DNA of 18,859 nt from JAZFYD01 sp036443405 (GTDB taxonomy: Bacteria; Planctomycetota; PLA2): contig JAZFYD010000039.1 in NCBI GenBank assembly GCA_036443405.1, positions 1 through 18,859 of the forward strand, read 5' to 3'. Positions 1 to 7,415 of the stretch are shown in pieces (the first letter of the stretch is position 1; the number at the start of each line of letters is the position of its first letter). A model generated the notes under the pieces. The model was not told the origin of the DNA and ran no database searches. It was given only the letters and a program-made list of their open reading frames with translations. The position numbers were made by a program, and so were the translations under genes.

Positions 1-1130
1 ATGCGTGCTTCCCTGATGTTGCGAATCGCGCGCGGAGCGGCATCCGCAACCGGGCCGAACGCATCCGGCGCGACCTCCAACTCGACCAACGCCGCGTGCA
101 ACCCGGCCCGGGCCGCGTTGGCTCCGAGGCCGGTCGCGAACTCGCGCTGCCAGGCTTCCGCGAAGTCCTCCTCGGCGCGGCGCGCATCCTCCTGCGCGGC
201 GAGATAGGCCTGCTCGAGGGCATGGCGCGACGCCTCGCGACGAGCCTTCGCCGCACGCGCCGGGCCGCCGGCGCCCACGGGCAACCGGAGCGAGGCAACC
301 CCGCCCAAGGCGCTGTCCGGGAACTCCCATTCGCCTCCGATCACGATGGTCGGGTACTGGGCGATGACCGCAGCGCGAAACGCCGCGTCCGTGGAACGGT
401 AACGCGCCAGCGCCGCGGCAAGATCCGGCCGCGACAGGAAACGCTCGTCGGTTTGCGCGGGTATCACCGGGAACTCGCCTTCGGGGAGAACCAGTTGGAG
501 CTCCGCGTGGCGGCCAACACCGAGCAGCCGGCGCAACCTGGCCCGGTTGTCGGCCCGAGCCGTCACGATCGCGCGCGCCTCGGTCGTCGCCGCGGCCCGC
601 GCGTGCGTAACATGCGCCCAGGCGACGTCCGACGCAAGCCCGGCGCTCCGGAACCGGTCGGGGTCGACATCGACCCGCGGCGGCTGAAAGCGCAGCAGCG
701 TGCGTTCGATCAGAAACGCCTCGCCGATCGCGGCCGCGATCTGCTGCTCCTTCAGCTTCGTTTCCGCGAGCAGCGCCAAGCGTCGCGCCTCGGCCGCACG
801 CGCTTGGGCGCCGCGCAGACCGAGCCCCGACAGCGCCAGCGGATCGGCGGCGAGTTTGAGATCCTCCTTGTTCGTGTTGCCGAAGAGGATCACGTCGGTG
901 GGCGGCACTTCGAACCCGGCGGCGCGTGCCTCTGCGCGCAGACGCTTGAGTTCGGGGTTGTGCTCGTGTGCATGTTCGAGCGCGCCCGCGAAGTCCACGG
1001 GCCCGATCTCACGCGCCGCAACGTCTTCCGCCAGTTCCGGGAGGCTCACGTCTTCAGCCTCGTAGCTCACGCAGCCGGCGCTTGTCAGCAGCACCAGCAG
1101 ACCCAAGTGTATGTAGTTCTTGTTTCTCAC
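1..1130 (-). CDS. TolC-like outer membrane efflux lipoprotein (3' end outside window)
   Basis: Reading the minus strand from a GTG at 1130 gives 376 open codons up to the window edge, so the gene is cut at its C-terminus. The start is supported by GGAG seven bases upstream. Residues 5-20 form a signal sequence ending in the lipobox TSAGC (Cys20), so the mature protein should be an outer-membrane lipoprotein. Two copies of the TolC/OEP helix pattern are visible: around residues 49-70 (ALEHAHEHNPELKRLRAEAR) and around 234-262 (RPDLAAALARY, then a YPTIVIGG strand). Ala/Arg/Glu-rich helices lie between and after them, typical of the periplasmic tunnel. By family knowledge this is the exit duct of a tripartite efflux pump, such as a CusC/CzcC-type metal pump. 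The partner pump would be to the left of the window and cannot be seen. The upstream Cys-rich gene is compatible with a metal role, which is inference. Confidence 0.85.
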   Translation of the reverse strand, partial: MRNKNYIHLGLLVLLTSAGCVSYEAEDVSLPELAEDVAAREIGPVDFAGALEHAHEHNPELKRLRAEARAAGFEVPPTDVILFGNTNKEDLKLAADPLALSGLGLRGAQARAAEARRLALLAETKLKEQQIAAAIGEAFLIERTLLRFQPPRVDVDPDRFRSAGLASDVAWAHVTHARAAATTEARAIVTARADNRARLRRLLGVGRHAELQLVLPEGEFPVIPAQTDERFLSRPDLAAALARYRSTDAAFRAAVIAQYPTIVIGGEWEFPDSALGGVASLRLPVGAGGPARAAKARREASRHALEQAYLAAQEDARRAEEDFAEAWQREFATGLGANAARAGLHAALVELEVAPDAFGPVADAAPRAIRNIREAR

Positions 1131-1210
1131 GCCTTTTCTCCATTCCGACCATGCAACGGACCCGAACCCCGGACGCGGGGTACGGACCAAACTTGGGGAA
1201 ACGGAGGCTG

Positions 1211-1744
1211 CTAGAGCAGCAGCGGGAGGGTGAGGGCGCCTAGACCGTGTGCGGTCTCGTCACGACGGTTCGCGAACGGGCACACTTCGATCGGCATCGG
1301 CTGCCAGCGAACGATCGCCTCGCCCAAAAGCGCGGGCACCGGCACGTCGGCCGGCACGTCGATCACGCCTGTGCGGAAGGAACGGCTATGCGGGCAGTCG
1401 CAGACCAGCGGCGAGGGAGGCGCGGGCGCCCGATCCTGTTCGCCGATGTTGTCGCCACTACTGGCGTCCCTGCGGGAGTCACCGCGCGTGCCGCCGTTTT
1501 GTTCGCCGCAGCAGGGGCACGTGCCGCCTTCCAGATCGCGCGCCCCTTCATCTTCGGCCCGAGCCGTCGACGCAACCGGCGCACAGCACGCGTCCATGCC
1601 GCCGTCACCTGCGGGAAGCAGGCAGCACAGCGGCTGTCCGAGCACGATGGACCCGGAAGCCAGGAAGAGGAGCACAAACGCGACGACTCTACGCACGACA
1701 AACAAGACTACGTCAAAACCCGGTGGATTTGCCGTTCTCACCAT
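1211..1744 (-). CDS. Cys-rich membrane-anchored hypothetical protein
   Basis: The protein has 177 residues from the ATG at 1744; a TTG six bases upstream is the only earlier option. There is no clear Shine-Dalgarno sequence, because a stem-loop (1753-1796) occupies the upstream region. Residues 12-36 form one hydrophobic segment, a signal anchor or signal peptide, followed by an extracytoplasmic domain with ten cysteines arranged as CC, CC, CPCC, CDC and a final single C, and a Pro-rich stretch between. I recognise no family. The paired cysteines suggest metal binding or redox chemistry. The gene is followed 80 bases later on the same strand by the TolC-like gene, so the two may be co-transcribed. 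Small Cys/His-rich periplasmic proteins are known beside heavy-metal RND pumps, so a metal-capture role is a reasonable guess but unproven. Confidence 0.6.
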   Translation of the reverse strand: MVRTANPPGFDVVLFVVRRVVAFVLLFLASGSIVLGQPLCCLLPAGDGGMDACCAPVASTARAEDEGARDLEGGTCPCCGEQNGGTRGDSRRDASSGDNIGEQDRAPAPPSPLVCDCPHSRSFRTGVIDVPADVPVPALLGEAIVRWQPMPIEVCPFANRRDETAHGLGALTLPLLL

Positions 1745-1752
1745 CGACAAAG

Positions 1753-1796
1753 AGAAGTTGCGGCATGAGGCGCCCTGGCACCTCGCCGCAACTTCT
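1753..1796 (-). terminator. Strong stem-loop between the SR-rich gene and the Cys-rich gene
   Basis: The arms at 1753-1764 and 1785-1796 are perfectly complementary over 12 bp, and a further 4-bp pairing (1767-1770 with 1781-1784) continues the stem inside. On the minus strand the hairpin begins 25 bases after the SR-rich gene stops and is followed by CTTTGTC, a poor U-tract. It may be a terminator for the SR-rich gene. It also ends only eight bases before the ATG of the Cys-rich gene, so a leader structure that controls translation is the alternative. Confidence 0.5.
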
Positions 1797-1821
1797 TAAG
1801 ACACAGGTGGTTAGGTGCGGG

Positions 1822-3975
1822 TCAGTCCACGGAACTTTGGGCCCGCTCCGTGGAAACCGGCGGCAGTTCGGCCGCGCGGAACCGGATGTCCGTCGCCTCT
1901 TTCATCAGTTTCGCCGCAGCGTCCGCCGGTCGCACTTCGAGGTACTCGGCAAACGTCCCACGTGCACGAGGATCGCCGCTGAAGTACTCCTGAAGGCCGA
2001 GCAGGAACCGCGAGTCGCTGCCGGGTTCGGATTTCGCCGCGCGTTCGCGCAACTCCGCCATGACCCGATCGAACTCCTGCGGACTGCGATAGACACCCGT
2101 GACGTCGCCGGTCTGTTTGACGAGTTCGGGTGCCAGATCGAGCGCGCGACGCATCACGCGGACGGCGTAGTCATCCGATCCGACCGCGATCAGAGATTGC
2201 CCGAGCGCGAACAGGGGCGACGCCAGTTGCGGCGCCGACACACTCGCCAATCGGAACTTCTCCGCCGCGGTCACGTAGTCGCCGTGTGAGAACGATTCGC
2301 TGGCCTCGCGCAGGAACTTCTCGGTGACCGGACCACCGGCCGCCGGATTCGGAGTGATGGTTTCCATCGGCTCGAGTTCAATCGCCGTATCGTCGGCGCG
2401 ATCGGCGGCGCCATCTTCTTCGGACGGTGCCACCGGGGCCGACGAATCGGATGTCGATCCGGCGCCGGGCAAACCGACCGGAAGATTGGACGTTGCGTCG
2501 TCCACTTCCACGGATTCGTACCGGGGTGCGCCGTAGCTGTCCTCGATCGCTTCGGATTCCGTCACGTACACCGGCTCGGAATCGGCATAGAAACCAAACG
2601 GCACATAGACATACGAAACGGGTGCGGGATAGAAGAACGCGCAGTGGCGTTCGTCAACGTAGTCGTAATACGGCGAGTAGTACCGGAAACCGGTGTAGGG
2701 GCCGGAACCGTAGCGGAAGCTGACGTGGATGCCGTGGTCCCGGTAGTACTTGTGGTAGTGCCGCTTGTGCGCATGGGACCCGCCGCCCGTGGCGCCGTGG
2801 TTCGTCCGGCGTCCTGCGCGGGAGCGTGAAGCCCCCCCACCGGACACGAATCGGTCGCCGACTCGCGTGCCACGGCCGCCGAATCGGGCGCCGCCGGATC
2901 GTTGCGCCGCCCCGTCTCCGCGACGCTGACTGCGGCCCTGGCCACGACCCTGTCCACCACGCTGCCCGCCGGTCGCGGTGCGTCCGGAGCGCGTGCTGCG
3001 GTTCGAGACCGACAGCGCATCGCGCGCCGACCTGGATCCGGCGAGACCCGCACTGCGCGAGCGGTTTGCTTGCGCGCCGAGGTGCAGGCGGCTGGAAGCC
3101 GAAGAGCCGGCGAGTCCCGGCTCGCGACGCGTCGAACTCTCGTTTCGCAACACACTGAGTGAGCGCCTTGCGTTGAACGAGTTCGACAGGCCGATGTTGT
3201 CGCGCGACCCGCGTGACCCCGTGGATCCAGACACGGTGCGGTTACCCGCGCCGTTTCGCTGCCACGCATCGAGAAGCGAACTCGACGAGCGGCGTTGTTG
3301 GAACGAACGGGATTGGGCGCCGGGGTAGATCGAGCTGGAGGTCGCCCGACTGCCGCTTCGTGAGTAGCGGTTGCGGGCGGTGGCGCTCGAACGGCGCACG
3401 GTGGCGCTCCGGTTGCCCCGGGACGTCCTGTTCCGGTTCGAGGAACTGGATGTCGCTCGGGAGCGAGCGTAGCGATTCTGAGATCCGGACGAGTTGCGAT
3501 TGCTGGTGGAGTAGCGCGTGCGTGCATTGCGGCTGCTGGATGATGCGGACAAACGGCCGGATGTGGACGAGCGCGCCGACGAGCGGCTACGCGTGGATCG
3601 ATTCCGTGACGACGAATACGATCTGCTGGCCGTCGCTCGTTTGTTGACCGAGCGGCTCGACGAACGGCTACGGCTCGATCGGTTGCTGTGGGCACTGCGA
3701 GACGTCGAACGGCGCGCGGACGAGGTCGAGCGGGAGGAGCGGTTGGAATGGCTGCGGGACCTCGCCTTCGAAGCCGACCGGGAGGTGCTCCGGCTTCGCG
3801 CGCGGGAGGACGAGCTTCCCCGGCTGCGCGAAGCGACCGAGCGGCTGCCACCACGACTCGCGCCACGGTTGTTCCCTCCGCCGCGACCGCCGCGTGCGAA
3901 CACGTCCGGCGCGGCCATCAGGAGCACGAGGCCCATCACCAACAAGCTCATCGATCTACGGAGCTCGAATCTCAT
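1822..3975 (-). CDS. Secreted Ser/Arg-rich protein with Tyr-rich segment and C-terminal TPR-like domain
   Basis: The protein has 717 residues. The ATG at 3975 has GGGAGG seven bases upstream. A TATATT sequence (4017-4012) could be the -10 box, but no good -35 accompanies it. A signal peptide (residues 1-28, cleaved after VFA) is followed by an Arg/Gly start and then a very long, low-complexity Ser/Arg domain (about 40-230, many RS/SR dipeptides), continuing as a less dense Ser/Arg/Gly region to about 400. A His/Tyr/Phe-rich segment (401-470), which resembles segments I recall from other bacterial envelope proteins, leads to an acidic linker (476-540). The last part (550-700) has helical pairs such as GDYVTAAEKFRLASVSAP, consistent with TPRs. 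The highly basic exported domain could bind polyanions such as polysaccharide, teichoic-type polymers or DNA. That is inference; no enzymatic motif is visible. Confidence 0.8.
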   Translation of the reverse strand: MRFELRRSMSLLVMGLVLLMAAPDVFARGGRGGGNNRGASRGGSRSVASRSRGSSSSRARSRSTSRSASKARSRSHSNRSSRSTSSARRSTSRSAHSNRSSRSRSSSRSVNKRATASRSYSSSRNRSTRSRSSARSSTSGRLSASSSSRNARTRYSTSNRNSSGSQNRYARSRATSSSSNRNRTSRGNRSATVRRSSATARNRYSRSGSRATSSSIYPGAQSRSFQQRRSSSSLLDAWQRNGAGNRTVSGSTGSRGSRDNIGLSNSFNARRSLSVLRNESSTRREPGLAGSSASSRLHLGAQANRSRSAGLAGSRSARDALSVSNRSTRSGRTATGGQRGGQGRGQGRSQRRGDGAAQRSGGARFGGRGTRVGDRFVSGGGASRSRAGRRTNHGATGGGSHAHKRHYHKYYRDHGIHVSFRYGSGPYTGFRYYSPYYDYVDERHCAFFYPAPVSYVYVPFGFYADSEPVYVTESEAIEDSYGAPRYESVEVDDATSNLPVGLPGAGSTSDSSAPVAPSEEDGAADRADDTAIELEPMETITPNPAAGGPVTEKFLREASESFSHGDYVTAAEKFRLASVSAPQLASPLFALGQSLIAVGSDDYAVRVMRRALDLAPELVKQTGDVTGVYRSPQEFDRVMAELRERAAKSEPGSDSRFLLGLQEYFSGDPRARGTFAEYLEVRPADAAAKLMKEATDIRFRAAELPPVSTERAQSSVD

Positions 3976-4169
3976 CTCATGACCTCCCTGGGGCCAATCT
4001 CACCAGTCCCCAATATACGTCTCGAAGACCGGGCTCCCGCGCTCAAAAGCGGTCAGCGGTGCCCCTTCGGGTGGACACATGCGGCCTTTATGCGGTGAAA
4101 AACACACGGTTTCGATCCGAATACAAACGCTAGAGCAATCGACAGGCCACCGGCGGCGCTCGACCCGAT

Positions 4170-5738
4170 CTACTGCTCGCGCTTGGCCGAGGCGTCCGCG
4201 TAAAAGCCGGCGACGTCCTTGCGCATTTTCTGCCGCGACGCGGTGTGGATGTACATCATGTGGCCGGCCTCGTAGTAGCGCACCGAGATGTTCTTGCGCA
4301 GGGCCGCCGGAAGCCCGAGGTGGCTCAACGTGTAGTCCGCCGCGAAGTACGGCGTGGCGAGATCGAAGTAGCCGCTCGTGACGAGCACCTTGAGGTGGCG
4401 GTTCTTAACCATCGCGCGGCGCAGGTTTTCGCTGACGTTCACGTAGCGGTTCTCGTGGCTCTTGAAACTCCACGGGTGCACCTTCCCCGTCATGATCTCG
4501 TAGGTCCGGTCGCACTCGTACTTCAGCTCGCCGCGGATGTAGCTCTCGAGAGCCGCGCTGAACGGACCGCGGATCGCCGCCATCGCCGGGTCGTATTCGT
4601 AGTTGCCGCCCGTGTGGTCGCGGTCGCGGCCCAGGAAGCGGCTGTCGAGTCGTCCGACCGTCTTGCCCTGATCGCGCAGTAGCTCCTTGGCGAACCGCGA
4701 CAGGCGCACGCGCAGATTCGATTGCGCGAGGTAGGTTTCGGAAAGCCCGGTGAAACGAGCAAGCCCCTTCAGAACCGCGGCACGTTCGGAAGCCTCGAGG
4801 GTGTCGCCCTTCGCGAGCGCGGGGAGATAGGTCTCGATCGCGAAGCGCTCGGCTTGCGCCAGCGTTGTCTTCAGGTCGCTTTGAAGCTCCTTCTCCAAGC
4901 GCCCGTGATAAAAGGCCGTCGCCGTGTACCCGGGGAGGAACAGAACGCTCGGAAGGTCGTTGCCGGTGTCGGCGCGGATCGTCTGGAAGTTGAGCACCGA
5001 CGAGATGAGCACGACGCCGCTCAGGTAGAAGCCGTAGCGTTGCTGGAGGTGATCTGCGAGGCTCGCGGCGCGGGTGGTTCCGTACGACTCGCCCGCGAGA
5101 AATTTCGGCGACGACCATCGCTTCGCCCTGGTCGTGTAGAGCCGGATGAACTCTCCGACCGACTCGGTGTCCTCCTTGAGCCCGGAGAACTCCTTTTGTT
5201 TGTGGCCCTTCGCGGGACGGCTGTACCCGGTTCCGACGGGATCCACGAAAACGAGATCGGTGAAGTCGAGCCACGTCTCCTCGTTGTCGATCACGCGTCC
5301 GGGCGGCGGCAACGGGTGGCCGTCGTCGGCGGTTTGCACGCGCCGCGGTCCGACCGTCCCGAGGTGAAGCCACACCGACGAGGAGCCGGGACCGCCGTTG
5401 AAGACGAACGTCAGCGGGCGTTGCGTTGAATCGGTCACATCCGCGCGCTCGTACGCAACGTAGAACACGTCCGCCCGCTTCGTGCCGTCTTCCTTTTGCA
5501 GCGGCAGAGTGCCGGCCGTCGCGCGGTACTTCAGCGAGTGGTACCTGGACTCGTGCGCCGTCGTGACCGGGGCGGGCATCGCCACGGGCTCGGAGGCATC
5601 GACGTCAGAGGCTGCGGCCTGCGGTTTAGCCTCGCCCTTTTTCTTGGCCGCGTCCTTCTTCTTGGCGTGGTCGCCCTGCGCCGCAGCGGGGTACGCGAGC
5701 AAAATCATCCAAACGGCGACGGTCACGAATCTCGGCAT
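4170..5738 (-). CDS. Peptidase S10 family serine carboxypeptidase
   Basis: The protein has 522 residues from the ATG at 5738, chosen because AAGGAGG lies four bases upstream and the frame then opens with a clear signal peptide (1-21, ending YPAAAQ). The longer open frame to 5891 lacks such support. A Lys/Ala-rich linker (25-60) precedes the alpha/beta-hydrolase fold. The oxyanion motif FNGGPGSSS (113-121), the nucleophile motif GESYGT (Ser218), the acid in SGYFDLATP (Asp459) and the base in EAGHMMY (His493) are all present and spaced as in the S10 family. The enzyme should remove C-terminal residues from peptides in the periplasm or outside the cell. It stands alone on its strand, and the DUF4136 gene is divergent from it. 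Bacterial S10 enzymes are less studied than the fungal and plant vacuolar enzymes; substrate preference cannot be read from the sequence. Confidence 0.93.
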   Translation of the reverse strand: MPRFVTVAVWMILLAYPAAAQGDHAKKKDAAKKKGEAKPQAAASDVDASEPVAMPAPVTTAHESRYHSLKYRATAGTLPLQKEDGTKRADVFYVAYERADVTDSTQRPLTFVFNGGPGSSSVWLHLGTVGPRRVQTADDGHPLPPPGRVIDNEETWLDFTDLVFVDPVGTGYSRPAKGHKQKEFSGLKEDTESVGEFIRLYTTRAKRWSSPKFLAGESYGTTRAASLADHLQQRYGFYLSGVVLISSVLNFQTIRADTGNDLPSVLFLPGYTATAFYHGRLEKELQSDLKTTLAQAERFAIETYLPALAKGDTLEASERAAVLKGLARFTGLSETYLAQSNLRVRLSRFAKELLRDQGKTVGRLDSRFLGRDRDHTGGNYEYDPAMAAIRGPFSAALESYIRGELKYECDRTYEIMTGKVHPWSFKSHENRYVNVSENLRRAMVKNRHLKVLVTSGYFDLATPYFAADYTLSHLGLPAALRKNISVRYYEAGHMMYIHTASRQKMRKDVAGFYADASAKREQ

Positions 5739-5749
5739 CGTCCCTCCTT

Positions 5750-5770
5750 GGCGTAGGCCGAGGCGTAGGC
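5750..5770. repeat. 9-bp direct repeat between divergent genes
   Basis: GGCGTAGGC occurs at 5750-5758 and again at 5762-5770, 12 bases apart, between the divergent S10 peptidase and DUF4136 genes. The spacing is close to one helical turn, so a tandem operator is conceivable, but chance duplication is equally possible. Confidence 0.3.
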
Positions 5771-5829
5771 TAGCACCCCGCCGCCTTCCGCGCTCCCCGA
5801 TGGGCTGTCTGGTTGGTAGCATCGCGGCC

Positions 5830-6336
5830 ATGCATCGGGTTCTCCTCCTGCTCGCGGCGCTTGCCGTCGGCTGCTCCGGCATCTCAGCCAACTACGACTA
5901 CGACACCGACGCGGACTTCTCGCGCCTCCGGCAGTACAGCTGGCATACGCGCAAGGACGAGGGCGAACTCACGGACATCGACCGCAAGCGGATTCGTGAG
6001 GCCGCGGCCGCGGAGCTCGGTGCGCGGGGATTCGCGTTCAACGAAACCGCGCCGGATTTCCGCGTCGCAATGCACGGCGGCACCAAAACGCGCGTGCGCG
6101 TCACCGATTCGGGCTACCGATACGGCCCCGGCCCCTGGTGGGGTGGGCACGGCGTGGATGTCTACCAGTATGAGGAAGGCACGCTGATCCTCGACGTGGT
6201 CGATGCGAAATCCAACGAGCTCATCTGGCGCGGCACGGCGACCGGCGTCGTCAATCCCAACGCGACACCGGAGCAGAAGGAAAAGCAGATCCGCGAGGCG
6301 GTGACGAAGATGCTCGCGAATTTCCCGCCGAAGTAG
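5830..6336 (+). CDS. DUF4136 domain lipoprotein
   Basis: The protein has 168 residues from the ATG at 5830. An in-frame ATG at 5800 would only add a polar N-terminus before the signal peptide, and neither start has a good Shine-Dalgarno sequence. Residues 1-15 make a lipoprotein signal ending LAVGC (Cys15). The mature part has the hallmarks of DUF4136: an opening YDYDTDADFSRLRQYSW, a central Gly/Trp/Tyr-rich loop (about 95-115), the strand pair GTLILDVVDAKSNELIWRG, and an end with an amphipathic helix and NFPPK. The family is a common outer-membrane or periplasmic lipoprotein of Gram-negative bacteria with no established function. The WD40-like gene follows on the same strand after 66 bases and may be co-transcribed. 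Confidence 0.88.
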   Translation: MHRVLLLLAALAVGCSGISANYDYDTDADFSRLRQYSWHTRKDEGELTDIDRKRIREAAAAELGARGFAFNETAPDFRVAMHGGTKTRVRVTDSGYRYGPGPWWGGHGVDVYQYEEGTLILDVVDAKSNELIWRGTATGVVNPNATPEQKEKQIREAVTKMLANFPPK

Positions 6337-6402
6337 CGCCCCCCAAAGCCGTTCTACGCCGATTTGACGCACAGGCCCAAATTGCGTGCGTATCTTGGCG
6401 GT

Positions 6403-7404
6403 GTGCGCTTCCTCTGGCTCGCCCTCCTCATCACACCCGCGCGTGCCGACCTCCCGGATCTCGTCGAGGCGCACGAAAAGGCGGTACGCGCCGTGCGCTT
6501 CGCAAAAGACTACTTCGCAACCACGGACGGCAAGATCGTGATGTTGTGGGATGCTGGGACCCGCAAACAAATCCGAGTCCTCGAAACCGAGTTCAAGATC
6601 CTGGGCATCCGCTTCGCCCCGGGGCGACCGCTGCTCGCGGTGTACGGCTACGACGACAAAGGCGGCGTGACGGCCCTGTTCGAGGCGAACCAGCCCGGCT
6701 GGCGCAAGACGGTGCGCGCGGAACACCCGGTGTTCGATATCGCGTTTTCACCCGATGCAAAACGGATCGCGACGGCCACGGCCGGGCGCTACGCCAAACG
6801 AATCCCAGAGGGCGAAACGGAACCCGGCGCAGTCACGATTTGGACAACGTCCGACGCCGCGCGTGTCGTTAGTTTTCCTGTTTCGGGCCGATCCGTGGCG
6901 TGGTCGTCCGACGGAAAGACGATCGCCGCAGCCGACGGTTCGCGGATCCGGCTGCTCAACGTGAAAGAAAAGACACACTTCGCGATAAACGACATCACGG
7001 CGCCCCGGCGCTTTTCGGGTTTGCGCGCGGTCTCGTGTTCGCCGAAGGAACCCCTTCTCGCGTATCTCGTGACCGTGAATACGCGCCGCATGTCCTGGCT
7101 CGTGCAGTTGAAGGCGCTATCCGAGAAGGGGACCGCCATCGAGCGCCCGAGCATCGGCGGCCGCGACCGAATTCACGATCTGTCGTTCTCGCCCGACGGC
7201 TCGCTGCTCGCGGGGATCGGCAATAATAAGTTGCACATGTTCGACCTGAAGAAGAGTGAGCCCCGCACGGTTTCGCTAGCTTGGGAGCGGCGGCCGATCT
7301 CCGCGAGCTGTTTCGCTTTCACCGCGGCCTCCAAGGAGATCGCGGTCGGCCGTTACGACGGCACAGTGCGCTTCGCGAGGATTGCGGACCTCGCGGCCGA
7401 GTAG
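6403..7404 (+). CDS. Secreted WD40-repeat-like protein
   Basis: The protein has 333 residues from a GTG at 6403. This start places a short signal peptide (VRFLWLALLITPARA, cleaved after residue 15) at the N-terminus, whereas the TTG at 6364 would bury it. At least four beta-propeller blades can be seen, with typical signatures such as HEKAVRAVRF, KIVMLWD, VFDIAFSPDAKRIATA, SVAWSSDGKTIAAADGSRIRLL, IHDLSFSPDGSLLAGIG and GRYDGTVRFARI. It probably forms a single seven-bladed propeller acting as a binding scaffold outside the cytoplasm. No catalytic motif is present. The gene converges with the kinase gene, leaving only 11 bases between the stop codons, so the two transcripts must overlap or end very tightly. 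Confidence 0.8.
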   Translation: MRFLWLALLITPARADLPDLVEAHEKAVRAVRFAKDYFATTDGKIVMLWDAGTRKQIRVLETEFKILGIRFAPGRPLLAVYGYDDKGGVTALFEANQPGWRKTVRAEHPVFDIAFSPDAKRIATATAGRYAKRIPEGETEPGAVTIWTTSDAARVVSFPVSGRSVAWSSDGKTIAAADGSRIRLLNVKEKTHFAINDITAPRRFSGLRAVSCSPKEPLLAYLVTVNTRRMSWLVQLKALSEKGTAIERPSIGGRDRIHDLSFSPDGSLLAGIGNNKLHMFDLKKSEPRTVSLAWERRPISASCFAFTAASKEIAVGRYDGTVRFARIADLAAE

Positions 7405-7415
7405 CGGCGCGACGG

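Noticed and set aside
1166..1181. Six-base-pair hairpin ahead of the TolC-like gene
   Set aside because: Short stem (ACCCCG/CGGGGT), not followed by a U-tract; likely chance in GC-rich DNA.
96..1214. 372-codon plus-strand open frame
   Set aside because: It is the complement of the TolC-like gene, whose minus-strand frame has a lipobox, Shine-Dalgarno sequence and TolC repeat pattern. The plus-strand product is an Arg-rich, low-complexity shadow.
2562..3866. 434-codon frame within the SR-rich gene
   Set aside because: Another frame of the same strand over low-complexity DNA, rich in Arg, Pro and Ala; it lacks a signal peptide and a ribosome-binding site.
3300..3900. Repetitive DNA that could look like a CRISPR or satellite array
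   Set aside because: The repetition is irregular Ser/Arg codon usage inside a coding frame; no constant repeat and spacer lengths are present.
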